Made by a program: the position numbers and the translations under genes. From DAISKN01 sp964553925 (GTDB lineage Bacteria; Acidobacteriota; Vicinamibacteria; Marinacidobacterales; SMYC01), in the NCBI GenBank assembly GCA_964553925.1, contig CAZKNR010000413.1:1-64000 (forward strand): DNA of 64,000 bases, written 5' to 3'. Positions 16,047-24,536 of the stretch are shown piece after piece (within the stretch, counting starts at the first letter, position 1; each line of letters starts with the position of its first letter). The notes below the pieces were generated by a model, which was given only the letters and a program-made list of their open reading frames with translations, was not told the DNA's origin and did no database searches.

Positions 16047-18044
16047 ATGACGAAATCCAGTCGCGAGCTTGGCCAATTGGGCCAATTGGGCCAATTGGGA
16101 ATGGATCGCGCGATTACCCGCCGTGATTTTCTGAACGGCGTGAGTGTCGCGGTCGGTGGAGGTCTCGCCCGCCCGGCGGTCAAGAAAACGATGGCGGGGC
16201 AATCGTCGGCCACGGAGTACTACCCGCCGTCGCTGACGGGGATGCGGGGAAGCCACGACGGCTCCTTCGAGGTGGCTCACTCGCTTCGGGACGGGAAGGA
16301 CTGGGTATCGGGCGCCGAGGAGACGCGCGAGTCCTACGACCTCGTGGTCGTCGGCGGAGGGTTGAGTGGCCTCGCCGCCGCGTACCATTTCCGAAAGGCG
16401 ACGAGCCCCGACGCGAAGATCCTCATCCTCGAGAACCACGACGACTTCGGCGGCCACGCCAAGCGCAACGAGTTCCAGCACGACGGCCGGACCATCATCG
16501 GCTACGGCGGCACGATGTACATCCTCGCCTACAACACCTTCACCCCGGAGGGGCGTCAGCTCTTCGAAGATATTGGGCTCGACCCAGAACGCTTCTACCA
16601 GGCCATCGAGCCCGACTGGCAGCTCTACCAGACGATGGGACTTCGCCGGGGAGTGTTCTTCGACAAAGAGACCTTTGGCGCCGATCGGCTGGTGGTAGGC
16701 GAGCCCCCTGCCGGGGGGCTCCGTGAAGAGGGCGCGTCGCTGAGCTGGGCTGAGTACCTGGCGAAAACACCCCTCGACGATCGGGCGAAGAAGGACCTCG
16801 AACGCCTCAATCAAGAGTCGCAAGACGCCATGCCGGGCCTATCGAAGGAGGAAAAGATCCAGCGCCTCCGGAAAATGAGCTACGAGCAATACCTCCTGGA
16901 GCTCGTGAAGGTGCATCCCCAGGTGGTGAAGTACTACCAGGCACGACAGCTGGCCGGACCCAATTCCGCGGGAGGCCCGGATTCGTACAGCGCCTGGGGA
17001 AGCTTCCGTTCCGGTCTTCCGGGGTTCTCAGGCCTCGGTATCGGCGATCCGCCTCCGCGGACATTCGTCAAGGACCCGGCTGTGATGATTCATTTCCCGG
17101 ACGGCAACGCCGGGGTCGCGCGGCTGCTGGTGCGGTGGCTCATCCCCGACTCGCTCCCGGGAAAGACCATGGAGGACTCGGTCACGACCCGCATCGACTA
17201 CGGGAAGCTCGATCGGCCCGACTCTCCCGTACGGATCCGGCTGAACAGCACCGTCGTCCGCGCTCAGCACCGGCCCTCCGTGGACGGGCCCCAGACAGCG
17301 AAAGAAGTCGAAGTGACCTACGTGAGGGAAGGCAGAGCCTACCGGGTGACGGGGACGACCGTGGTGATGGCTTGCTACAACTCGGTCGTTCCTTATCTCT
17401 GTCCCGAGCTCCCCGAGAAACAAAAAGAAGCGCTCTCCCTCGCGGTGCGAAAACCGCTGGTCTATACGAACGTTCTCATCCGGAATTGGACCTCGTTCCA
17501 GAAGCTCGGAGTCTCGACTATCCATAGCCCCGGTGGTTACCACGACACCATCGCTCTCGACTTCTCAGTGAGCATCGGCGGCTATCGATGCTCGCGTTCT
17601 CCCGACGAGCCCGTGGTCTTGCACCTGCAGCGCGTTCCTCTCGCCCCCGGCCTTCCGGCGCGCGATCAGTTCCGCGCGGGACGGGCCGAGCTCCTGACGA
17701 CGACTTTCGAGACCTTCGAGCGCAACATTCGCGACCAGCTCGGGCGCGCTCTCGCCGGCGGCGGCTTCGACCCCGCGCGCGACATCGAAGCCATCACCGT
17801 GAATCGCTGGCCCCACGGCTATGCCGCGGGCTCGAACTCGCTATATGACCCCGAGTGGTCGGACGAAGAGCTCCCGTGGATCGTGGGACGAAAACGCTTC
17901 GGGCGGATCGCCATCGCGAACTCCGATGCCGGGGCGATCTGCTTGACTCAGGCGGCGTTCGAGCAGGCGCACCGCGCGGTTTCAGAGCTCGTGACCGACG
18001 TCATACGCCGGCAGCACATGTACCCCTGGGTCGAGAGCGTTTGA
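16047..18044 (+). CDS. Tat-exported FAD-dependent oxidoreductase, spermidine-dehydrogenase-like
   Basis: The 665-residue product has a Tat signal (TRRDFLNGVSVAVGG), the family opening YYPPSLTGMRGSHDGSFE, and an FAD-binding Rossmann motif LVVVGGGLSGLAAAYHF followed by ILILENHDDFGGHAKRNEF. This combination matches the SpdH-like flavoproteins, which oxidise polyamines in the periplasm; that activity is inferred. Two starts are possible: the ATG at 16047 with a GGGAGGG ribosome site, or the ATG at 16101 that gives the more usual MDRAITRRDFL. The 18 residues between them include an in-frame triplet repeat. The frame stays open upstream only because of the frameshifted WD40 remnant. Confidence 0.75.
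   Translation: MTKSSRELGQLGQLGQLGMDRAITRRDFLNGVSVAVGGGLARPAVKKTMAGQSSATEYYPPSLTGMRGSHDGSFEVAHSLRDGKDWVSGAEETRESYDLVVVGGGLSGLAAAYHFRKATSPDAKILILENHDDFGGHAKRNEFQHDGRTIIGYGGTMYILAYNTFTPEGRQLFEDIGLDPERFYQAIEPDWQLYQTMGLRRGVFFDKETFGADRLVVGEPPAGGLREEGASLSWAEYLAKTPLDDRAKKDLERLNQESQDAMPGLSKEEKIQRLRKMSYEQYLLELVKVHPQVVKYYQARQLAGPNSAGGPDSYSAWGSFRSGLPGFSGLGIGDPPPRTFVKDPAVMIHFPDGNAGVARLLVRWLIPDSLPGKTMEDSVTTRIDYGKLDRPDSPVRIRLNSTVVRAQHRPSVDGPQTAKEVEVTYVREGRAYRVTGTTVVMACYNSVVPYLCPELPEKQKEALSLAVRKPLVYTNVLIRNWTSFQKLGVSTIHSPGGYHDTIALDFSVSIGGYRCSRSPDEPVVLHLQRVPLAPGLPARDQFRAGRAELLTTTFETFERNIRDQLGRALAGGGFDPARDIEAITVNRWPHGYAAGSNSLYDPEWSDEELPWIVGRKRFGRIAIANSDAGAICLTQAAFEQAHRAVSELVTDVIRRQHMYPWVESV
16071..16097 (+). 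repeat. Three tandem copies of the 9-mer GGCCAATTG
   Basis: GGCCAATTG is repeated three times without interruption inside the 5' end of the flavoprotein gene and encodes the GQL repeat. Each junction also contains the palindrome CCAATTGG. Copy-number change would keep the frame. Confidence 0.9.
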
Positions 18045-18084
18045 GGCGTTCTTCGGGCACGTTGTTTCGACCTCGAGCGTGGGC

Positions 18085-19278
18085 CTACACCATAGCGGCG
18101 AAGAATCGGCTCGCGGGCAGGACGCGGACACCGTGCTCGACGAAGTCGCGAGTCTTCGAGAGCGTAATCTGGTAGAGCCAGGGTATCGCGAGCCGTTCCC
18201 CGAAGTAAGTAAGCGCGGGGTCGACGCGGGTCTCCGAGAGCTTGGCTTCGACGGCGAACCAGGGTTTTCGCCCGAAGGTCACGAGAAAATCGACCTCCCG
18301 GCCATGGCGATCTCGCAAATAGTGAAGCTCCACCTTGTGGCCTTCACGGTCCTCCAGGTAGTGGCACATCTTCAGGAGGTGAAGCGCGACCAGGTTCTCG
18401 AAGCGCGCCTCCGGCTCGGAGACGAGGCTCCAATCCCAGAGGTACGCCTTGGGCATTTTCTTCAGCGCGCGGACGCGGGGTCCGGTGAAGGGCCGGAGCC
18501 GAAAGACGTGATAGAGCCGGTCGAGGATCTCGACCCAGTGCGTGAGCGCACGGTGGCTCACCTCGAGATCCTCCCGGAGCGCGTTGAGAGAAAGGGGAGA
18601 GCCCACGCGCTCCGGCAGGAGATCCGCCAGGTGCTCGATTGAAGACAGATCGCGGATGGACTCCAGCTCCCGAACGTCCTCCCGGAAGAATCGGTCCAGG
18701 CGTTCCGTCTGCCAGCGGCGCAGCACGCGCGCTGACTGCGCCAGGAACGGCTCGGGAAAGCCGCCAAACTCCAGGAGAGACGCCACGAGATCCTGTTGTC
18801 CCTTCGCAGGGATTGGCAGCTCCGCTCCGGGCACGGGCATGTCGTGAGACCGCTCGCCGAGAGCTTCGCGATAGGAGAACGGGTGAAGCCGATAATGATG
18901 ATAGCGGCCCTGAAGCGAGTCCCCGCCTTTTCGGTAGACATCGAGACGAGCGCTGCCGGTGACGAGGAAGCGGAGCCGCCCGCGGTAGGTGTCGAACTCC
19001 CCCTTGAGCCACCTCTTCCAACCTCGCCATTTGTGGAGCTCGTCCAGGACGATGAGCGCCTCATTGCCCGGCCAGCGCGCCGCCCGGATCTCGCGCCGAT
19101 CCTCCCGTTTGTCCCAGTTCAAGTAAACGCCCGTCTCCCATCCCTCCAAGATGTGCCGGGCGAGAGTTGTTTTTCCGACCTGGCGGGGCCCGTCGACGAA
19201 GACCATCTTCCCGGATAGATCCTGTCGGATGGGTTCGTCCAGATACCGGAGTTTCTTCGCAGGATCTGCAGGCTCCAT
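18085..19278 (-). CDS. AAA_14/DUF4143 ATPase
   Basis: The 397-residue product has Walker A GPRQVGKTT, Walker B ALIVLDELHKW, an arginine-bearing VTGSARLDVYR strand, and a C-terminal DUF4143 region that ends in HGREVDFLVTF and PWFAVEAKLSE, the layout of a PD-(D/E)XK-like fold. Members are scattered through accessory regions, and the biological role is unsettled. The start is placed at the ATG at 19278 just before the conserved ATPase region, because upstream codons run into AT-rich repeat sequence. It faces the flavoprotein gene with a gap of 40 bases. Confidence 0.85.
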   Translation of the reverse strand: MEPADPAKKLRYLDEPIRQDLSGKMVFVDGPRQVGKTTLARHILEGWETGVYLNWDKREDRREIRAARWPGNEALIVLDELHKWRGWKRWLKGEFDTYRGRLRFLVTGSARLDVYRKGGDSLQGRYHHYRLHPFSYREALGERSHDMPVPGAELPIPAKGQQDLVASLLEFGGFPEPFLAQSARVLRRWQTERLDRFFREDVRELESIRDLSSIEHLADLLPERVGSPLSLNALREDLEVSHRALTHWVEILDRLYHVFRLRPFTGPRVRALKKMPKAYLWDWSLVSEPEARFENLVALHLLKMCHYLEDREGHKVELHYLRDRHGREVDFLVTFGRKPWFAVEAKLSETRVDPALTYFGERLAIPWLYQITLSKTRDFVEHGVRVLPASRFFAAMV

Positions 19279-19285
19279 GGGCCTA

Positions 19286-19323
19286 TTTTGCCCTAAAGCA
19301 AAAAAAGGCACAACTTTTTGTGC
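19286..19323 (-). promoter_or_regulatory. Pair of short inverted repeats upstream of the DUF4143 ATPase gene
   Basis: TTTTGC (19286-19291) pairs with GCAAAA (19298-19303) across a six-base loop, and GCACAA (19308-19313) pairs with TTGTGC (19318-19323) across four bases. The A/T tracts are conspicuous in a GC-rich background. They lie just ahead of the ATPase start and may be an operator or leader hairpin. Confidence 0.4.
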
Positions 19324-19366
19324 TCTGGGGCAAAAAAAGACCGACGCCTCGAGCCTGTCTGGCTCT

Positions 19367-19523
19367 GAGGACACTGCGCCTTGACAGCTGCCGGGAGTAT
19401 CATTCCGCAAAGTCGGCGCCGAACATGAATCCCGGGCAGATGCTTCTTCATTACCGCATCCGCGAAAGGATAGGCTCGGGCGGAATAGTGGACGTCTACC
19501 GGGCTCTCGACCCCAAACTCGAT
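19367..19523 (+). repeat. Partial duplicate of a kinase promoter region and first 33 codons (copy A)
   Basis: This stretch is nearly identical to 20305-20461 at an offset of 938 bases. It begins at GAGGACACTGC, includes GGGAGTATCATTCCGC, an ATG at 19425 and 33 kinase codons ending in DPKLD, and then diverges completely. The glycine-rich loop reads GSGGIVDVY instead of GSGGMGDVY, so the fragment is inactive. The decayed toxin locus occupies the space between the two copies. Confidence 0.75.
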
Positions 19524-19566
19524 TCGCCCGGATACGACCAATCCCGTTCTACGAGCTGCAGCGGCT

Positions 19567-19752
19567 CTACGTGGCGTCGCTATGTTTGCCCGGGCCTGAC
19601 GGTGCTTCGTTTGCCGACGAAACAACCCTTGACCTGTCCTCGGATTCGCGTGCACGCAGCTTCTCTATGAGCTTCTTCATGTCACCGCCCACGTCGGCAA
19701 GGAGCGTGGCTCGGGTCTCATGAATCTCTTTTAGGAGAGGGTCGTGGTTCAT
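19567..19752 (-). CDS. Small antitoxin-like protein downstream of a PIN-domain gene
   Basis: The 61-residue product (MNHDPLLKEIHETRATLLAD, then GGDMKKLIEKLR) resembles the short helical proteins encoded just after PIN toxins, in a toxin-first order. Its ATG overlaps the PIN stop (ATGA), as expected for a coupled pair. It is intact, but its partner is broken. The C-terminal 20 residues look unconserved. Confidence 0.5.
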   Translation of the reverse strand: MNHDPLLKEIHETRATLLADVGGDMKKLIEKLRARESEDRSRVVSSANEAPSGPGKHSDAT

Positions 19753-20238
19753 TCTTCTTGACCTCCACTCGGGATTCGCACAAGCTCCTCCGGCGTAACG
19801 ATGATCGGGGTCTGTCGGTTCAGAGCGCTATTCAACGTTCTAAGGCGACGCACTACCTCACCATTGGCGATATGGGCACAATTCCAGGTCAGCAGAAAGT
19901 CCACTTGATGTGCGACGGCAATGGCCATATGAAGCACGTCCACGGCAGCGTTGTCGGAAGACCCAGCTCTTCGCAGTATTTCAGAGCTAGCTGCTCCGCA
20001 TCGTCGTTGAGCCCAGGATAGGCAGGTCGCTCACAATCTCCAAGCGGCGCTGAGCCGCCTGGGGATCGCCCCGCCGGACCTCTTCCAACACGGCTTCGGA
20101 CACGTAAAGTTCGTATCCCTGCCGGGACGTCTCCCACCAGTCGTGCGTAATCTGTTGGTGAGCGGCAACGATGAGATCGCGACTCGGACGTGCCGCTAGT
20201 TAACTGACGACGCTAGTTTCGAGATAGACGCTGGTCAT
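19749..20238 (-). pseudogene. Decayed PIN-domain (VapC-like) toxin gene
   Basis: The pieces of a PIN ribonuclease are readable in order: MTSVYLETSVVS, LAARPSRDLIVAAHQQITHD, ELYVSEAVLEEVRRGDPQAA, then LNDDAEQLALKYCEELGLP, and VDVLHMAIAVAHQVDFLLTW with ANGEVVRRLRTLN. The frame is broken by a TAA at codon 13 (20200-20202) and by two single-base losses, one after LPIL and one after CEELGLP. The nonsense codon is a substitution, so a sequencing indel alone cannot explain the loss. The gene is inactive. Confidence 0.7.
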
Positions 20239-20304
20239 GCAACCCTGGTGCGCTTCGGTTCATTTTAGCAGTTCCACGGGTTGGTCGACGAAACGGTGAG
20301 AGCA

Positions 20305-20461
20305 GAGGACACTGCCCATTCAAGTCCGCCGGGAGTATCATTCCGCCAAGACGGCCCCGAACATGGACCCCGGGCAGATGCTTCTTCATTACCGCATCCA
20401 CGAGAGGATTGGCTCGGGCGGAATGGGGGACGTCTACCGATCTCTCGACCCCAAGCTCGAC
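20305..20461 (+). repeat. Kinase promoter region and first 33 codons (copy B, attached to the longer kinase gene)
   Basis: This copy matches 19367-19523 over about 157 bases and continues into the kinase gene that starts at 20363. It is therefore the likely source of the duplicate. Confidence 0.75.
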
Positions 20462-23018
20462 CGGACCGTCGCCATCAAGCTTCTTCCCCGGGAAGTCTCG
20501 GAAGATCCCGAGCGGAGGCGGAGGTTCCTCCAGGAGGCGCGCGCGGCATCGTCTCTCGACCATCCGAACATCATCACCATTTTCGACATCGCCGAGGCCG
20601 ATGGCCTGCACTTCATCGTGATGCAGTACGTCGCGGGGAAGACCCTCGGGGAACTCCTCCGCGAAGGTTCAGGTCGGCTCCCGCTCTCGAAGGCTCTGGA
20701 CTATGGGATTCAGATCGCGGATGGGCTCGCTGCGGCCCACGCGCGGGGCATCGTCCACCGGGACTTGAAGCCCGACAACGTCATCGTCCAGGAGAACGGG
20801 GCGGTGAAGATCCTGGACTGGGGATTGGCGAAGCTCGTCGAGCCCGCGAATCTGGCGGAAGCACCCACTCGGGAGCAGGAGCGTCCCCTCACCGAGGCGG
20901 GGCACGTCGTTGGGACTCCGGCGTACATGTCTCCGGAACAGGTGCAGGGGCGAAACGTCGATGCCCGAAGCGACGTGTTCTCCTTCGGGAGCATTCTCTA
21001 CGAAATGGTGACGGGCAAGAGGCCCTTCAGCGGTGACACCGCGCCTCTTCTGATGGCTTCCATCGTGAGAGACGAGCCGAGACCGCCTCATGAGATTCTG
21101 TCCTCGATTCCGCTGGAGCTGGAGAAGTGGATCGTGCGGGCGCTTCGAAAAGAGCCCGAGCGGCGATGGCAGTCGATGGCGGATTTCCGTGTGGCTCTCG
21201 TCGAGTTGAAGCAAGAGCTGGACACGGGGAAGTCGATCGCCGTGGCTGCCCCCTCGCCGAGCTCGCGGCGTCCGTGGCTCTTGGCAGGGACCGCGTTTGT
21301 CGCACTCGTTGCGGGAGCGCTCGGTTGGTGGGTTCTCACCCGCTCTGAAGCCCTTCCCCCTCTCAGGCTCGTTCCTCTCACCGCGCTTCCCGGCCATGAG
21401 AGCGATCCCGCCATCTCTCCCGACGGGAAGCAGGTGGCGTTTATCTGGAAGGACGAGAACGCCGAAAACTCCGATCTGTACGTGAAGCTTATCGACGGAG
21501 GACAGCAGCTACGGCTCACCGAGACTCCGGAGGACGAATTCAAGCCCGCGTGGTCCCCGGACGGTAATCGGATTGCGTTCATCCGTCACGTGAAAGACGA
21601 GAGCGATGACCTTGTCGACGGACTCTTTCTCATCTCCGCGCTTGGAGGACCGGAGCGCCCGGTCGCGAAGTCCCTCTCCAACGGTCACGCGTTATCGTGG
21701 TCTCCTGAGGGCAACTTTCTCGCGACGTCAGACAAGGAGACCCGCACGGATCCGGATGCAATCTACTTGCTCTCCATCGACTCCGGAGAGAAGCGAAAGC
21801 TCACCGACCCGCCACGCGACTGTACATTCGAGCCTCGATTCTGCGGTGACGAAGAGCCCGTCTTCTCCCCTGACGGAGACACGGTTGCTTTCGTCCGGCA
21901 GTCCCAAGAGCGCCACATTTTTCGCGTGCCCGCGGAAGGCGGGAATCCACAGCGTCTGACGCGAACGAGTGGAATGGCCGGCGCCCTGGCATGGACTCCC
22001 GACGGGAGGAGCCTGGTCCTCTCAGACCATCCAGCTTTGGTCGTCCAAGGGAGGCTCTGGAGAATGCCCTCGTCCGGTGGGGCGCCCGAACCTCTCCCGA
22101 TCACGGAGGACGCGTTCGGCCCGAGCCTCTCCAGGGAAGGAAACCGCTTGGTCTTCGAGAAGGACCTGTCCGATCGGAACCTCTGGCGCGTCGCGGGACC
22201 CAACGCGAAAGAGACGGAAGGACCGAGCAAGCTCGTTGCCTCGACACAAGATGAGTTCACTTCCGATGTTTCGCCTGATGGGAAGAGGATCGCTTTCGTA
22301 ACCGGGCGAACGGGGGTGGCGGAGGTCTGGGTCGCCGACAGCAGCGGAAGAAACCCCTGGCAGCTCACGTTCTTCGGCCCGGAGGCGGCTTTCGCCGATC
22401 ACCCCCGGTGGCTCCCCAGATGGGCGGCTCATCGCCTTCATGCTCCAACGGCCGCCGGACTTGAGCGGGGACGTGTATGTCGTTTCGGCCGAAGGCGGGG
22501 CTCCCAGACGCCTGACGAATTGGCCGTCGAACGAGGGCCTCCCCGCCTGGTCGCGCGATGGGAAGTGGATCTACTTCCAGAGCACCCGGGATAGTGGGGC
22601 AGTTGAGATCTGGAAGTTGCCCGTCGACGGCGGCGAGTCGATCCAGCTGACTCGCCAGGGAGGAGTCACGCCTCATGAGTTCCCGGATGGAAGATTCGTG
22701 TTCGTGAGGAGTTTTGAAAAGCCCGGCATATTTCGAGTTTCCGTCGAGGGCGGCGAGAAAGAAAAGCTGATCGACACGAACAGCCCCGTCTTCCTGTGGG
22801 ATGTCTACGATGAAGGCATCTGCTTCGTCGAAACCCCCGCGGGAGAAAAGCCCGTCGTCATGTGTTACGAGCTCGCGACTGAGAAACTAACCCGGGTCGC
22901 CGTCCTGGAAAAGGTCCCCAGATGGGGGCTCGCGGTCTCACGCGATGGGGAGTGGATGGTCTACGACCAGGAAGACGTCAGCGGAAGCGACCTCATTCTC
23001 GTCGAGAACTTTCGATAG
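20363..23018 (+). pseudogene. Ser/Thr protein kinase with TolB-type propeller, one-base frameshift
   Basis: The first frame encodes a kinase domain: glycine loop GSGGMGDVY, VAIKLLP lysine, HRDLKPDN catalytic loop, DWGLAK in place of DFG, and GTPAYMSPEQ. A single transmembrane segment follows (WLLAGTAFVALVAGALGWWV), then repeated SPDG-type TolB blades. At 22412 one extra C shifts the frame. Skipping it gives RWSPDGRLIAFMLQRPPD and continues in the second frame to 23018, for about 884 residues in all. If real, the break removes the last propeller blades but leaves the kinase and the membrane anchor. Either a mutation or a sequencing error could explain it. Confidence 0.8.
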
Positions 23019-23032
23019 ACTCAACGTTCATT

Positions 23033-24442
23033 ATGCCCGACCGTCGTCGGTTCCTTTCCTCGTCGGCCGCCCTTGGTCTCTCGCTCCTGACGCCTCGTCC
23101 GGCGCGGATCCGCGGGCGTGTTTCCGCTCGGGGGAAAGGCGTTCCGGGCGCAGTCATATCCGATGGACTTTCGTCGACGCCGACGGACGCGAACGGAGAT
23201 TTCGAGCTCGTAAGCGACCGGAAGGCTCGCTTCGCGTTCGTCTCGCTGCCCACAGGCTTCCGGGTACCGACGGACGAGTTCGGTCTCGCGCGGATCTACC
23301 GGCGGCTCGCGCTCGATTCCTCGGGCGAAGCCTCGGCCGAGTTCCCGCTCGAGGCCTCGGACTCGCCCGCCGAGGATCATCGCTTCCTCGTCTTCGGAGA
23401 CACGCAGATCGAGACCCCGGACGAGGCGGACGATCTCGACCGGGCGATGAAGGACGTCGATCGGAACGCAGTCTTTGGAGTGACCTGCGGCGATCTGGTG
23501 CACGACGCGATGGACCTTTTTCCCCGATACCGCTCCGCGGTCGCGAGTCTCGGAGTGCCGTTCTTCCAGGTGGTGGGAAACCACGACCTCGATCCCGCGC
23601 GCGGCTCCTTTCGAGGAACCGCGATCTTCGAAAGCTACTTCGGTCCGGCCCACTACTCGTTCAACGTCTCCGGTGCTCACTACGTCGTTCTCGCCGACGT
23701 CTTCTGGCTCGGAGACGGGTACGTGGGGTTTCTCGACGAGGAACAGCTCTCGTGGCTCGCCTCCGACCTCGCGCTGGTGGAGCCGGGATCCACGGTCGTG
23801 GTCTTTGCCCACATCCCGTTCTTGAGCACGGCCTCGGAGCGCAGGGAGGGGAAGATCGCGAAACGAGAGGTAGAGGTGACGAACCGGGATCGGCTGCTCG
23901 AGATTCTTTCCCGGTTCCGCGGCCACTTCGTGACCGCGCACACTCACGAGAGCGAGCACCTGTTTCACGGCGGTGTGCACGAGCACGTGGTATCCGCCGT
24001 CTGCGGGACCTGGTGGAGCGGACCCATCTGCTGGGACGGAACTCCGAACGGGTACCACGTTTACGAAGCCCGCTCCGGCGAGCTCTCGTGGAGCTTTCGC
24101 CCGACCGGGCTCGGCGATCGCCAGCTGCGGGTGTACGCCGCGGGAGCGGATCCGGCGAGGCCTGGAGAGATCGTCGCGAACGTCTGGAACTGGGACCCGC
24201 AGTGGAAAGTCTTCTGGTACGAGGACGGAATCCGAAGAGGGGAGATGCTCAGGGCTCGCGGCCTCGACCCGATGGCGGTAGCGCTCTACCAGGGAAACGA
24301 TCGGCCGTTGAAGAACCCGGCGTTTGTGGAGCCGGTCCCGACCGATCATCTCTTCTACGCGCGGCCGTCGGGCGGCTCGGTCGCGGTCGAGGTCATCGAC
24401 CGCTTCGGCCGGACGTTTGCTTCGAGAATCGAAGAGGGCTGA
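23033..24442 (+). CDS. Tat-exported calcineurin-like metallophosphoesterase
   Basis: The 469-residue product starts with a Tat signal (RRRFLSSSAALGLSLL), then a small beta domain (GKGVPGAVISDG, TPTDANGDFELV) typical of metallophosphoesterases with N- and C-terminal accessory domains. The catalytic region has FGDTQI, CGDLVHDA, VGNHDLD, FAHIPF and THTHESE, a nearly complete metallophosphoesterase ligand set with the last GHxH as AHTHE. Hydrolysis of an extracellular phosphate ester is inferred. It starts 15 bases after the kinase locus, and TAGACT at 23016-23021 may serve as a nearby -10. Confidence 0.85.
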   Translation: MPDRRRFLSSSAALGLSLLTPRPARIRGRVSARGKGVPGAVISDGLSSTPTDANGDFELVSDRKARFAFVSLPTGFRVPTDEFGLARIYRRLALDSSGEASAEFPLEASDSPAEDHRFLVFGDTQIETPDEADDLDRAMKDVDRNAVFGVTCGDLVHDAMDLFPRYRSAVASLGVPFFQVVGNHDLDPARGSFRGTAIFESYFGPAHYSFNVSGAHYVVLADVFWLGDGYVGFLDEEQLSWLASDLALVEPGSTVVVFAHIPFLSTASERREGKIAKREVEVTNRDRLLEILSRFRGHFVTAHTHESEHLFHGGVHEHVVSAVCGTWWSGPICWDGTPNGYHVYEARSGELSWSFRPTGLGDRQLRVYAAGADPARPGEIVANVWNWDPQWKVFWYEDGIRRGEMLRARGLDPMAVALYQGNDRPLKNPAFVEPVPTDHLFYARPSGGSVAVEVIDRFGRTFASRIEEG

Positions 24443-24536
24443 GCGCGATCCGTCGACTCTCACGCGCGGACCCCAATCGGTCCCCCCGGATATCAACCAG
24501 GCCGTCGCCCGGGGATGCTCTCGGTTTTGAGTTAGC

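Noticed and set aside
15546..18044. A fused WD40-flavoprotein gene in one continuous frame
   Set aside because: The frame joins only because the WD40 remnant is frameshifted. The flavoprotein has its own promoter, ribosome site and Tat signal at 16047.
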